DNA of 64,000 bases, taken from positions 1 through 64,000 of the forward strand of contig JBNKWQ010000034.1 of assembly GCA_050299855.1 (NCBI GenBank). Reading direction: 5' to 3'. This DNA comes from Hahella sp050299855 (GTDB taxonomy: Bacteria; Pseudomonadota; Gammaproteobacteria; Pseudomonadales; Oleiphilaceae). The first letter of the stretch is position 1. The number at the start of each line of letters is the position of its first letter. A program made the translations under genes and the position numbers. This document shows positions 32,526 to 40,244 of the stretch, one piece after another. A model generated the notes under the pieces. It saw only the letters and a list, made by a program, of their open reading frames with translations. It made no database searches and was not told the DNA's origin.

Positions 32526-33074
32526 ATGACACTTTTAATAAAAGCCGAACACGACACAACTGATTTAGTCAAATCCATAAAGCACGCCTTAGCGCTGGCT
32601 ACATTTTGTCTGGCGGCTTCCGGTGGGTGGGCTGAAACAGCTACAGAGGCAGCCTCTAATGAGGAGGCTTATCAGGCTGAAGCCACGCTGGAATTGCTGC
32701 TGGATGACGGTAACGCCGTTGACATTACCTTTTCGGAAGCTTTTATAAGTTTTATTCCCGAAGAGGAAGCAGCAAATAAAACTACAATGGAATCAATTAC
32801 TCTGGCCATAATGAATAATCCAGAAATGTCCGAAATATTCATTACAGGCTTATTTACCCCACCTGCCGCAGGTGGGCCTGCATACAATCAAAACGTGCAG
32901 GCGGAACGAGCGGATCAAGATGCGGGTTTATACGACCCCAACAAGATTGCGCGCCTGGAAACATCGCTCGCAGCTACAATCTTGTTTGGCCAACTTACTG
33001 AAATTCACATCATTCCTGACTTTCGGCCACCAAACTTTGACAACCAGGTCTATAACACAATACCCAGACCCTGA
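32526..33074 (+). CDS. Putative secreted protein, unrecognised
   Basis: A 182-residue protein with a probable signal peptide: a long polar N-region, then HALALATFCLAASGGWA, cleaved before ETATEA. The mature part is acidic, with alanine/glutamate-rich start AATEAASNEEAYQAEATLELLL-like composition and a Pro/Gly loop (FTPPAAGGPAYNQ). I find no known domain. The ATG at 32526 is chosen because GGAGG lies 5 bases upstream; a GTG two codons earlier lies inside that site. Its upstream region holds a tandem repeat and hairpins, and a long inverted repeat follows the stop by 11 bases. It looks like lineage-specific accessory content. Confidence 0.6.
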   Translation: MTLLIKAEHDTTDLVKSIKHALALATFCLAASGGWAETATEAASNEEAYQAEATLELLLDDGNAVDITFSEAFISFIPEEEAANKTTMESITLAIMNNPEMSEIFITGLFTPPAAGGPAYNQNVQAERADQDAGLYDPNKIARLETSLAATILFGQLTEIHIIPDFRPPNFDNQVYNTIPRP

Positions 33075-33085
33075 GCTGTCAGTTT

Positions 33086-33144
33086 TTGTTGCGGCACGAT
33101 CAAAATATTGTTGCGGCACCATTATTTTGATCGTGCCACAACAA
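33086..33144. repeat. 22-bp inverted repeat with an internal third copy
   Basis: Arms at 33086-33107 and 33123-33144 contain GTTGCGGCACGATCAAAATA and its complement, with one mismatch in 22. The 15-base centre repeats TTGTTGCGGCACCAT, a third partial copy in direct orientation. It lies between convergent genes, so it could terminate both. The sequence type, with three copies of TTGTTGCGGCAC, also resembles remnant transposon ends. No T-tract follows. Confidence 0.7.
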
Positions 33145-33215
33145 TATTGGAAAACTCAATTTTCGAAGATGACTAACTCTAATACCAGGATCTGTTATTA
33201 AGCACCGGCAGAAGC

Positions 33216-34148
33216 CTATTGTGACTGAAGCGCCTTAACTTCCAATGCAAGCTCGTTGTAGCGACCATCAAGTTCGACAAAACGTTGAACCAGTTGATTA
33301 CGGGTTTTGTCTAACGATCCCAATGTACTCTCCAACTCCTTAATTCTTTGTTCCTGACCGAGCTGCTGCACTTTAGCAAGTTCACGTTCAAGCTTGGCAG
33401 ATAGTTGAGTTTGAGCAGCAATGGAATTCCCCAATGCCTTTAGTCGCTCTTCAGTTTGATTCTGCATTAAGCCAAGTTTGGTTTGCAGTTCTGTTGCCGA
33501 GCTGCTCAATCCCAGCAATTGTTCAGCATTAGCAGCTTTGAATTCCACAAAAGCCTTTTCCTGATTTGACACAATCTGATTGAGGGACTCGTCCCGAGCA
33601 ACCAAACCTGCAACCTCACCTGCTAATCCTTGAGTTCTGTCAGCGTTTGCTTTGAGACTTGTCTGCAGAGTTTCGATAGCTTGCTGGTTATCCTGAATCC
33701 ATTGCTTATTGCGCTTGTTGGTAACATCCCATAATTTGCGTACTTCCGAATCAAGAAACTTCAACTCCCGGGCTAATTCGTTACCACTTTGAGCCATGGT
33801 CGCGTCAGTCTGGTTTATCTGTCCTTCCAGTCTGGCCGTAATCAACTTGCTCTGGGATATATATAGACGGGCCTGATCCAATTGCTGTTCCATTGTCTGG
33901 ATCGTATCCTGCTGTGAACTCACCTGCCAAAACCCAAAGCCCGCCACCAGCAAAACCATCACAAACACAAAGACCAGCGCTAGTTGAGCACCTCGTGTGA
34001 GACTGACAGAACTGGAAGGCGTCACTTTATCCGTCCTGGTTACATTAGTTCTTTTAGTTGTAGCATCATGATCTTTTTGGGCACTTGCATCCCCTCGCTG
34101 AGATCTGAACCGGTCTACTTCATCTTTTTCCGGCTTAATGGTATCCAT
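33216..34148 (-). CDS. Single-span membrane protein with long coiled coil, unrecognised
   Basis: A 310-residue protein. A charged cytoplasmic tail (1-50) is followed by one membrane helix (about 55-77, LALVFVFVMVLLVAGFGFW), and then about 230 residues of near-continuous coiled coil rich in Q, L, E, K and A. Topology is probably N-in, with the coiled coil in the periplasm. The ATG at 34148 is chosen; an upstream TTG would add 18 residues without support. No homologue is recognised; the layout resembles envelope scaffold or cell-division accessory proteins. It stands alone between an inverted repeat and purE. Confidence 0.7.
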   Translation of the reverse strand: MDTIKPEKDEVDRFRSQRGDASAQKDHDATTKRTNVTRTDKVTPSSSVSLTRGAQLALVFVFVMVLLVAGFGFWQVSSQQDTIQTMEQQLDQARLYISQSKLITARLEGQINQTDATMAQSGNELARELKFLDSEVRKLWDVTNKRNKQWIQDNQQAIETLQTSLKANADRTQGLAGEVAGLVARDESLNQIVSNQEKAFVEFKAANAEQLLGLSSSATELQTKLGLMQNQTEERLKALGNSIAAQTQLSAKLERELAKVQQLGQEQRIKELESTLGSLDKTRNQLVQRFVELDGRYNELALEVKALQSQ

Positions 34149-34474
34149 AAAGTCTTTCTCTCCGGTTAAGCTAGATCTGAAAACCTGCCAAACCAATAAC
34201 AAATTGAATTTTTGAACATTATTCCGATTTTCAACAACAAGATAAAGTCAAACACTGACTATCTGCAGGATGAATCCGTTTGCCTGCAGTTTCAACAGAC
34301 CCCGAACTTACCAAACTAACAACGACCCTTTTTATTGATGGCAAATCTCTTAACCTATATTAGGCTGGAGCCACCCAATATAGAGGTTTGCATCACTCAT
34401 GACGACTCACTAAACTATGCGCCTCATTTTTCAGCTTACTTATAAGTGCCTGAAAGGCAGAATGGCAGTTCTTG

Positions 34475-34514
34475 CTATCCATCTATCGTTCGATAGACAA
34501 ATATAGATGGATAG
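34475..34514. repeat. Nested hairpin in the purE leader
   Basis: CTATCCATCTAT (34475-34486) pairs perfectly with ATAGATGGATAG (34503-34514). Inside lies a second perfect hairpin CTATCG-TT-CGATAG (34483-34496), which competes with the outer stem for bases 34483-34486. GATAGACAAA is also repeated directly (34492 and 34510). Two mutually exclusive folds 46 bases before purE could form a switch. I see no purine-riboswitch or PurR-box consensus. The spacer from 34149 to here shows nothing else. Confidence 0.5.
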
Positions 34515-34559
34515 ACAAAACTAATTCTGGTCGCCGCTGGCATCGATTGAGGAGAAATC

Positions 34560-35051
34560 ATGCAGCCATTAGTTGGGATTATTATGGGGTCAACATCAGA
34601 CTGGCCCACCATGGAGCACGCCGCACAGATGCTTGATAAGTTAGGTGTCGCCTATGAAACCCAGGTTGTGTCTGCTCATCGCACACCGGATAAGCTCTTT
34701 GATTACGCTAAAAGCGCTGAAGGCCGCGGCCTCAAGGTTATTATTGCCGGCGCAGGTGGCGCTGCTCATCTGCCGGGAATGGCTGCCTCACAGACTGCTC
34801 TGCCGGTACTAGGCGTACCTGTGCAGTCCAAAGCCTTAAAAGGATTGGACTCCCTGCTCTCTATTGTACAAATGCCTGCTGGTATTGCCGTTGGAACTCT
34901 CGCAATAGGAACCGCTGGCGCAGCCAATGCTGGATTGTTGGCTGCACAAATCATCGGAACAACAGATCTTGCTGTCAGAGATGCCATTAAAAAGTTTCGT
35001 CATGAACAGACCGAAAAGGTTCTGAGCCAGCCAGATCCGAGCATTCTATGA
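34560..35051 (+). CDS. purE: N5-carboxyaminoimidazole ribonucleotide mutase
   Basis: A 163-residue class I PurE, which converts N5-CAIR to CAIR in purine synthesis. Signature segments are VGIIMGSTSDWPTM at the start, SAHRTPDKLFDYA with the catalytic histidine, and IAGAGGAAHLPGM. The length is standard. GAGGAG lies 6 bases before the ATG. It overlaps purK by 4 bases (ATGA), a tight two-gene operon. Confidence 0.98.
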   Translation: MQPLVGIIMGSTSDWPTMEHAAQMLDKLGVAYETQVVSAHRTPDKLFDYAKSAEGRGLKVIIAGAGGAAHLPGMAASQTALPVLGVPVQSKALKGLDSLLSIVQMPAGIAVGTLAIGTAGAANAGLLAAQIIGTTDLAVRDAIKKFRHEQTEKVLSQPDPSIL

Positions 35052-36223
35052 CCTCCGACCAGAATTCCGTTTTGAACTCCGGCCAGATAGCGAAGACATC
35101 CGCAATGACTAAGGTTGGTATTTTGGGAGCAGGCCAGCTTGGCAGAATGATGGCACTTGCAGGCCTGCCGCTGGGGCTGGAATTTTCGCTATATGACACC
35201 TCAGGGTCACCTTCCGCAGGAATAGGTGAAATTTTTTCTGATCCAGGCAATACGCAGGCTGAGCTGGATAGGTTTCTTGATTCTGTCGACGTAGTGACCT
35301 ACGAGTTTGAACACTTACCTTTGGACCTTGCCCGTAACATAGCGGCCAAAAAACCTCTCTATCCAGGTGTGGAAGCGTTGAGGGTGTGTCAGAACAGGGC
35401 CTTGGAAAAAGACCTGTTTAATGATCTCGGCATCCCGACCCCCCAGTATAGAATCGTCAGCAATGCCCAAGAACTGGAACAGGCAGCTAGAGAGCTGGGC
35501 ACGCCAGTGGTCGCAAAATCCATTACAGAAGGTTATGACGGTAAAGGGCAAGCAGTCTTGAAAAGCCCGCAGGACGCTGCATCAGCATGGCAATCCATTG
35601 GTCATAAAAGACTGATCGTAGAATCCTTCGTCAACTTCACTCGTGAAGTTTCACTGATCGCAGCACGTAATAGTAAAGGTGAATTCGTTGCCTATCCATT
35701 GGTAGAAAATATTCACCACGAAGGCATTCTTCGTTACACCATTGCACCTGCACCCAAGGTTACCGAGACTGTCCAGGACACTGCCACCGACTACATCCAT
35801 AAACTAATGGACCACCTTGACTACGTTGGAGTTCTGGCACTTGAATTGTTCGAGACACCTAACGGTCTGCTCGCCAACGAGATGGCGCCCAGGGTTCACA
35901 ATTCAGGGCACTGGTCAATGGACGGCGCCCACACGGGACAGTTTGAGAATCACCTGCGTGCGATTCTCGGTCTCCCCCTGGGAGAAACTAAAGCTGATCG
36001 TGTCAGCGCCATGATTAATTTGATTGGTCGCACAGTTGCTGCCTGCGACATCTTGACCCATAAAGACACTCACCTGCATCTTTACGGAAAGGCAGAGCGA
36101 CCCGGACGCAAAGTTGGCCACATTAATATTAATGCCGACGACTATCAGAGCCTTCAACGCAAAGTATCAGAAACATTACACAAGGTTCCTGAACACGCGC
36201 CTTTTAACTGGAAGGCAGAGTAA
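35048..36223 (+). CDS. purK: N5-carboxyaminoimidazole ribonucleotide synthase
   Basis: A 391-residue ATP-grasp enzyme that uses ATP and bicarbonate to make N5-CAIR, the substrate of PurE. The N-terminal VGILGAGQLGRMMALAG, the ATP-grasp segment PVVAKSITEGYDGKGQAV and EMAPRVHNSGHWS are diagnostic. The ATG overlapping the purE stop (ATGA) is used. The family normally starts near the ATG at 35105, so the first 19 residues may be an extension or untranslated. Confidence 0.97.
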   Translation: MTSDQNSVLNSGQIAKTSAMTKVGILGAGQLGRMMALAGLPLGLEFSLYDTSGSPSAGIGEIFSDPGNTQAELDRFLDSVDVVTYEFEHLPLDLARNIAAKKPLYPGVEALRVCQNRALEKDLFNDLGIPTPQYRIVSNAQELEQAARELGTPVVAKSITEGYDGKGQAVLKSPQDAASAWQSIGHKRLIVESFVNFTREVSLIAARNSKGEFVAYPLVENIHHEGILRYTIAPAPKVTETVQDTATDYIHKLMDHLDYVGVLALELFETPNGLLANEMAPRVHNSGHWSMDGAHTGQFENHLRAILGLPLGETKADRVSAMINLIGRTVAACDILTHKDTHLHLYGKAERPGRKVGHININADDYQSLQRKVSETLHKVPEHAPFNWKAE

Positions 36224-36266
36224 ACCACCCCAAGGGTAGATTGGATTTAGGACAACAAGTAACAGC

Positions 36267-36310
36267 TACAGGATTGAAAGTCGGTTTATAAACCGACTTT
36301 CAATCCTGTA
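36267..36310. repeat. 44-bp perfect palindrome downstream of purK
   Basis: TACAGGATTGAAAGTCGGTTTA (36267-36288) is followed directly by its exact reverse complement (36289-36310), with no spacer: a 22+22-bp perfect palindrome. It lies 44 bases past the purK stop. In RNA it would form a hairpin of about 20 bp, but no T-tract follows on either side, so it is not a classical terminator. Confidence 0.95.
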
Positions 36311-36349
36311 ACCTAAATAACTGGGCCAACCACCCAATGATACCTTTTA

Positions 36350-36517
36350 TTAATAAAGGTTATTGAAAACTTTGAATTTTCCGGGATAGTCCCCATTATC
36401 ACCTCGTGATATGATTTTGGCTTCACTATTTAAACCCAAATCGCTGGCACCGCTATAATTCACAACACTGAGCTGATTGACTATATCCGGCGAGTTGAAT
36501 TTATCGGTCTTGCAGAA
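36350..36517 (-). pseudogene. Possible 3' remnant of a decayed gene
   Basis: On the minus strand a 55-codon frame runs from a TGA (36518-36520) to a TAA (36350-36352) without any ATG. Its composition is protein-like and not random: it includes DKFNSPDIVNQLSVVNY, then SGASDLGLNSEAKIISRGDN, ending in KVFNNLY. It resembles the C-terminal end of a secreted or cell-surface protein. No upstream continuation is open in any frame I could follow. It may be a gene fragment left by deletion; a chance ORF is possible. Confidence 0.35.
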
Positions 36518-36627
36518 TCAGGCGCCTTTCTGGCACCACGATATACCGCAAAGAGCATTGCTCAATGTCGGCTCATGAAGTCTGACTGATTGGGCTGGGA
36601 TCAAACCATTCAAAAACGGAGAACACC

Positions 36628-37206
36628 ATGGCTTTTGAACTTCCAGAACTCCCTTACGCCAAAAGTGCACTGGCACCCCACATTTCAGAAGAAACGCTGG
36701 AATTCCACTACGGAAAGCACCATAAAACCTACGTAGACAAATTGAACGGCCTGGTTCCAGGAACCGAGTTTGAAGGCAAAAGCCTGGAAGAAATCATCAA
36801 ATCGTCCAGCGGTCCTGTTTTCAACAATGCAGCCCAAATCTGGAACCACACTTTCTACTGGCACTGCCTGAGCCCGAACGGCGGCGGCACTCCAACAGGT
36901 GCAGTGGCTGATGCCATCAATGGTGCCTTTGGCTCTTTTGATGAGTTTAAAAAGCAATTTACTGATAGGGCTATCAACAACTTTGGCTCCAGCTGGACCT
37001 GGCTGGTCAAAAACGCTGGTGGCGCACTGGAAATTGTGAATACCAGCAATGCCGGCACTCCTATGACTGACGGCAAAACTGCCCTGTTGACTGTTGACTT
37101 GTGGGAACACGCCTACTACATCGATTACCGTAATGCTCGTCCAGCCTACATGGACGCATTTTGGAACCTGGTTAACTGGGACTTCGTCGCACAGAATATG
37201 GCCTAA
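36628..37206 (+). CDS. sodB: Superoxide dismutase (Fe)
   Basis: A 192-residue cytoplasmic iron superoxide dismutase that converts superoxide to hydrogen peroxide and oxygen. Metal ligands are His27, His74, Asp157 and His161. The AAQIWNHTFYW segment with Gln70 is typical of the Fe rather than the Mn type. GGAG lies 7 bases before the ATG. A clear intrinsic terminator follows. Iron-repressed sRNAs often target sodB in relatives, so the predicted sRNA at 20 kb is a possible regulator; no pairing was demonstrated. Confidence 0.97.
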   Translation: MAFELPELPYAKSALAPHISEETLEFHYGKHHKTYVDKLNGLVPGTEFEGKSLEEIIKSSSGPVFNNAAQIWNHTFYWHCLSPNGGGTPTGAVADAINGAFGSFDEFKKQFTDRAINNFGSSWTWLVKNAGGALEIVNTSNAGTPMTDGKTALLTVDLWEHAYYIDYRNARPAYMDAFWNLVNWDFVAQNMA

Positions 37207-37230
37207 TATACCCTACGGTATTCAAGCCCA

Positions 37231-37258
37231 GCCAGAGCGAATGCTCTGGCTTTTTTTT
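37231..37258 (+). terminator. Intrinsic terminator of sodB
   Basis: GCCAGAGC (37231-37238), loop GAAT, GCTCTGGC (37243-37250) and eight T (37251-37258): a textbook terminator 24 bases past the sodB stop. Confidence 0.95.
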
Positions 37259-37489
37259 AGGCGGATTTAAGTTCAAAAAAACGCCTGCTTTAGCATGGAA
37301 AGCCCTAAACCAGCTTTTCCACCAACAATTAACCCAAAGTCCTATTCCGGACATCTTGGTTAACGCAGGGAAGCCCAGAATTATTTGGGGTTTCTGCATC
37401 CTATCACTACACTTAGTTAATTAAGTTGCGGTTTGGGCTGAAGAATTTCCTACCGCTAATCTGGAGCTTTTGCCTAAGTCTAATTACAC

Positions 37490-39547
37490 ATGGAAAAGTC
37501 GCCCCAACTACCCTGGCACCAAAGTCTGTCGGCACAACTAATGAATCGGGTTTTGATTACCGCCTTGGTTGTTGGTGTTGTACTGAGTGCCGGACAGATC
37601 ATATTTGAAGCAGTTCGCGCCTCTGATGAGATGAATGATGATGCCCGGCAGATGCTGGCTGTGGTCAGGGATCCCGCAACACAGGCGGTCTACAACATAG
37701 ATCCAGACTTGGCGGCTCAGGTTTTAGAGGGCCTTTTTGAAAAACGCTCGGTAAGATACGGCAGCATTTCGCACCCAAACCAGTTGACCCTGGCAGAAAA
37801 GTCCAAACCTTTGCTACAAACTGATTATCGCTGGTTCAGTGACTTTATTTTTGGCAAGGAGCGCGAATACAAGATCTCCCTCTACAGGCCAACGCCACAG
37901 CCTACCTATTATGGTGACCTGCTTGTAATTCTGGATACCGCTTACGCTTCACAGCTCTTTTTGGAACGCTCCATATCCATATTTGTGACGGGTCTGCTGC
38001 GCGCCTTTGTTTTGGCAATAGTGCTTTATCTTGTTTATCACTATCTACTTACCAAGCCGTTAAAAAATATCATTTCTGCCCTACTCCGGATTGACCCTGC
38101 AGAGCCCGGTCTGCAATCCATCCCAACGCCAGACCGCCATGAAAAGGACGAACTTGGACTCTGGGTAAGATCCGCAAACTCACTCCTGAAATCCATTGAA
38201 GACCACCAAAAAGAACGCCACGCTGCAGAAGCCCGCATACTTAAACTTTCACAATACGACTCACTAACCGGCCTACCTAATCGCTTTTTATTTACCAACT
38301 ATGTTTCCTCCGCCATTGAAGAGGCTGAATCAAGCAGTCAGAAACTAGCAATATTTTGTATCGGCATCGATGATTTCAAATCAATCAATGAACAGACAGG
38401 TTACTTACAAGGCGACAAATTTCTGCAGGCCTACGCTGAAAGATTGCTGTCTCAAAGAGAAGGCGTGCACACAGTCTGTCGTCTCGGAGGCGATCAGTTC
38501 GCACTGATACTCTTCAACGTCACAAGCACTTACCGAGTGGCCAGCTTTGCTGAAACACTATTGCATGAACTAAGCAGACCGTTCGAAATAGAAGGTCATC
38601 TGGTACCCACGTCCTCCACCATCGGTATAACGCTCTACCCCGAGGATGCCAGGGATGCTGAGCGCATTATGCAAAAGGCCGAGCAGACCATGATGCTGGC
38701 TAAATCCCAGTCTCAGAACCACTTCCAATTTTATGTCGCCAGCCTGGACAGCGAAATTCGCGATCGTAAAAAGTTGGAAAAAGACCTGGCTCGCGCAATA
38801 CAGGAACAACAGTTTTTTTTGGTTTATCAGCCTCAGCACGAATTGACTAACGGCCAGGTAGTAGCTGCAGAAGCTCTGATTCGCTGGCAGCATCCGGAAA
38901 AAGGCCTGGTACCGCCAGATCAGTTTATCCCTCTGGCAGAAGGCAATGAATCTATTGTTGAAATCGGAGAGTGGGTACTGAATGAAACTTGTCGTCAAAT
39001 CCGAGAATGGCAGGACAATGGCCTCGACATTAAAGTGGCGGTAAATCTGTCTGCCCACCAATTGCGGCAGAAGACATTTTTGTCCAAGGTATTAGCGATT
39101 CTGGAAGCACACCAACTCACCACTGACAGCATAGAACTTGAGATCACCGAAACCAGTTTCATGGAAAACCTTGGCGATGCCGTTACCACCTTGAAACAAC
39201 TCAAGGACTATGGCGTCAAATGCGCAGTGGACGACTTCGGTACAGGCTATTCATCATTAAGCTATTTAAAACAGTTGCCTATCTACAAAATTAAAATTGA
39301 TAAGCAATTTGTAAGAGACCTGATGCAGGACGAAGATGATACACAGATCGTGCATGCCATTATTCAGTTGGGTCATAGTCTAGGGTTAGAAGTTATTGCT
39401 GAGGGTGTTGAAACTGAACAACAGGAACAATACCTGAAAAGTGACGGCTGTAATCTGGTACAGGGTTATTACTATAGCCGCCCTCTCCCATCTGACGAGT
39501 TCTTTGAATACTGCCTGACAGTTGCCAGCGCCGCCCAGGCCTCCTGA
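37490..39547 (+). CDS. Membrane GGDEF-EAL protein, probable c-di-GMP phosphodiesterase
   Basis: A 685-residue inner-membrane protein with TM helices at about 20-42 and 164-186 flanking a periplasmic sensor of about 120 residues. A HAMP-like linker, a GGDEF domain (about 255-420) and an EAL domain (about 430-675) follow. The GGDEF site reads GGDQF (333-337) and lacks an upstream RxxD inhibition site, so cyclase activity is doubtful; GTP-binding control is common in such hybrids. The EAL site is complete: EALIRW (461-466), ETSFMEN, DDFGTGYSS (581-589) and KIDKQFV. Hydrolysis of c-di-GMP is therefore the likely output. It is monocistronic, upstream of lemA. Confidence 0.92.
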   Translation: MEKSPQLPWHQSLSAQLMNRVLITALVVGVVLSAGQIIFEAVRASDEMNDDARQMLAVVRDPATQAVYNIDPDLAAQVLEGLFEKRSVRYGSISHPNQLTLAEKSKPLLQTDYRWFSDFIFGKEREYKISLYRPTPQPTYYGDLLVILDTAYASQLFLERSISIFVTGLLRAFVLAIVLYLVYHYLLTKPLKNIISALLRIDPAEPGLQSIPTPDRHEKDELGLWVRSANSLLKSIEDHQKERHAAEARILKLSQYDSLTGLPNRFLFTNYVSSAIEEAESSSQKLAIFCIGIDDFKSINEQTGYLQGDKFLQAYAERLLSQREGVHTVCRLGGDQFALILFNVTSTYRVASFAETLLHELSRPFEIEGHLVPTSSTIGITLYPEDARDAERIMQKAEQTMMLAKSQSQNHFQFYVASLDSEIRDRKKLEKDLARAIQEQQFFLVYQPQHELTNGQVVAAEALIRWQHPEKGLVPPDQFIPLAEGNESIVEIGEWVLNETCRQIREWQDNGLDIKVAVNLSAHQLRQKTFLSKVLAILEAHQLTTDSIELEITETSFMENLGDAVTTLKQLKDYGVKCAVDDFGTGYSSLSYLKQLPIYKIKIDKQFVRDLMQDEDDTQIVHAIIQLGHSLGLEVIAEGVETEQQEQYLKSDGCNLVQGYYYSRPLPSDEFFEYCLTVASAAQAS

Positions 39548-39635
39548 ATCTGAGCGACGTCATTGGTAGAAAAATCAATTCACCAGTTACTACCGTTCCT
39601 GTGAACGGTGACGATTAATTACAAGGAGTGACTCA

Positions 39636-40229
39636 ATGAGCATCTCAACTATGGTTGGCCTGGCAGTGATTGCCATTCTGGTCATTTACCTGATCGCGAT
39701 TTATAACAAGCTCGTGACACTGAAAAATCGCTTTAAAAACGCTTTTTCACAAATAGATGTTCAGCTACAACGCCGCCATGATCTGATTCCTAACCTGGTG
39801 GAGTCGGCAAAGGCGTTTATGAAGCATGAAAGAGAAACTCTTGAGAAAGTGATGCAGGCACGCAATCAAGCCGTAGCAGCCACCAAAGACGCCGCCAGCC
39901 AACCCGATGACGGAGGCAAAATAAAGCAGTTATCACAGGCAGAAGGACTGCTGAATAAGGCACTGGCAAATTTCTATGCAGTATCTGAAAACTATCCGGA
40001 TATCAAAGCCAGTCAAACCATGCAGCAATTGATGGAAGAACTTACCAGCACTGAGAATAAAGTTGGATTTTCCCGGCAAGCTTATAATGATGCTGTTATG
40101 TACTACCACACTTATCGCGAGCAGTTTCCCAACAACTTCATTGCCGGTTTTTTTGGTTTTAAAGAAACCGAACTGTTTGAAGTGGACTCAGCTGAGGTTA
40201 AACAGGCTGTCAAGGTGAACTTTGGCTAA
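39636..40229 (+). CDS. lemA: LemA family protein
   Basis: A 197-residue membrane-anchored helical protein. A single N-terminal helix (residues 5-23, MVGLAVIAILVIYLIAIYN) is followed by the family core NRFKNAFSQIDVQLQRRHDLIPNLVESAKAF and YNDAVMYYHTYREQFPNNFIAGFFGF. The function is unsettled; LemA proteins are frequently paired with membrane proteases. AAGGAG lies 6 bases before the ATG. It lies 15 bases before an M48 peptidase gene, forming a two-gene operon. Confidence 0.95.
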   Translation: MSISTMVGLAVIAILVIYLIAIYNKLVTLKNRFKNAFSQIDVQLQRRHDLIPNLVESAKAFMKHERETLEKVMQARNQAVAATKDAASQPDDGGKIKQLSQAEGLLNKALANFYAVSENYPDIKASQTMQQLMEELTSTENKVGFSRQAYNDAVMYYHTYREQFPNNFIAGFFGFKETELFEVDSAEVKQAVKVNFG

Positions 40230-40244
40230 TGCCCGGCAGTTCTG

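Noticed and set aside
36420..36627. Fur box upstream of sodB
   Set aside because: No match to the 7-1-7 motif was found, unlike the exact one at 20005.
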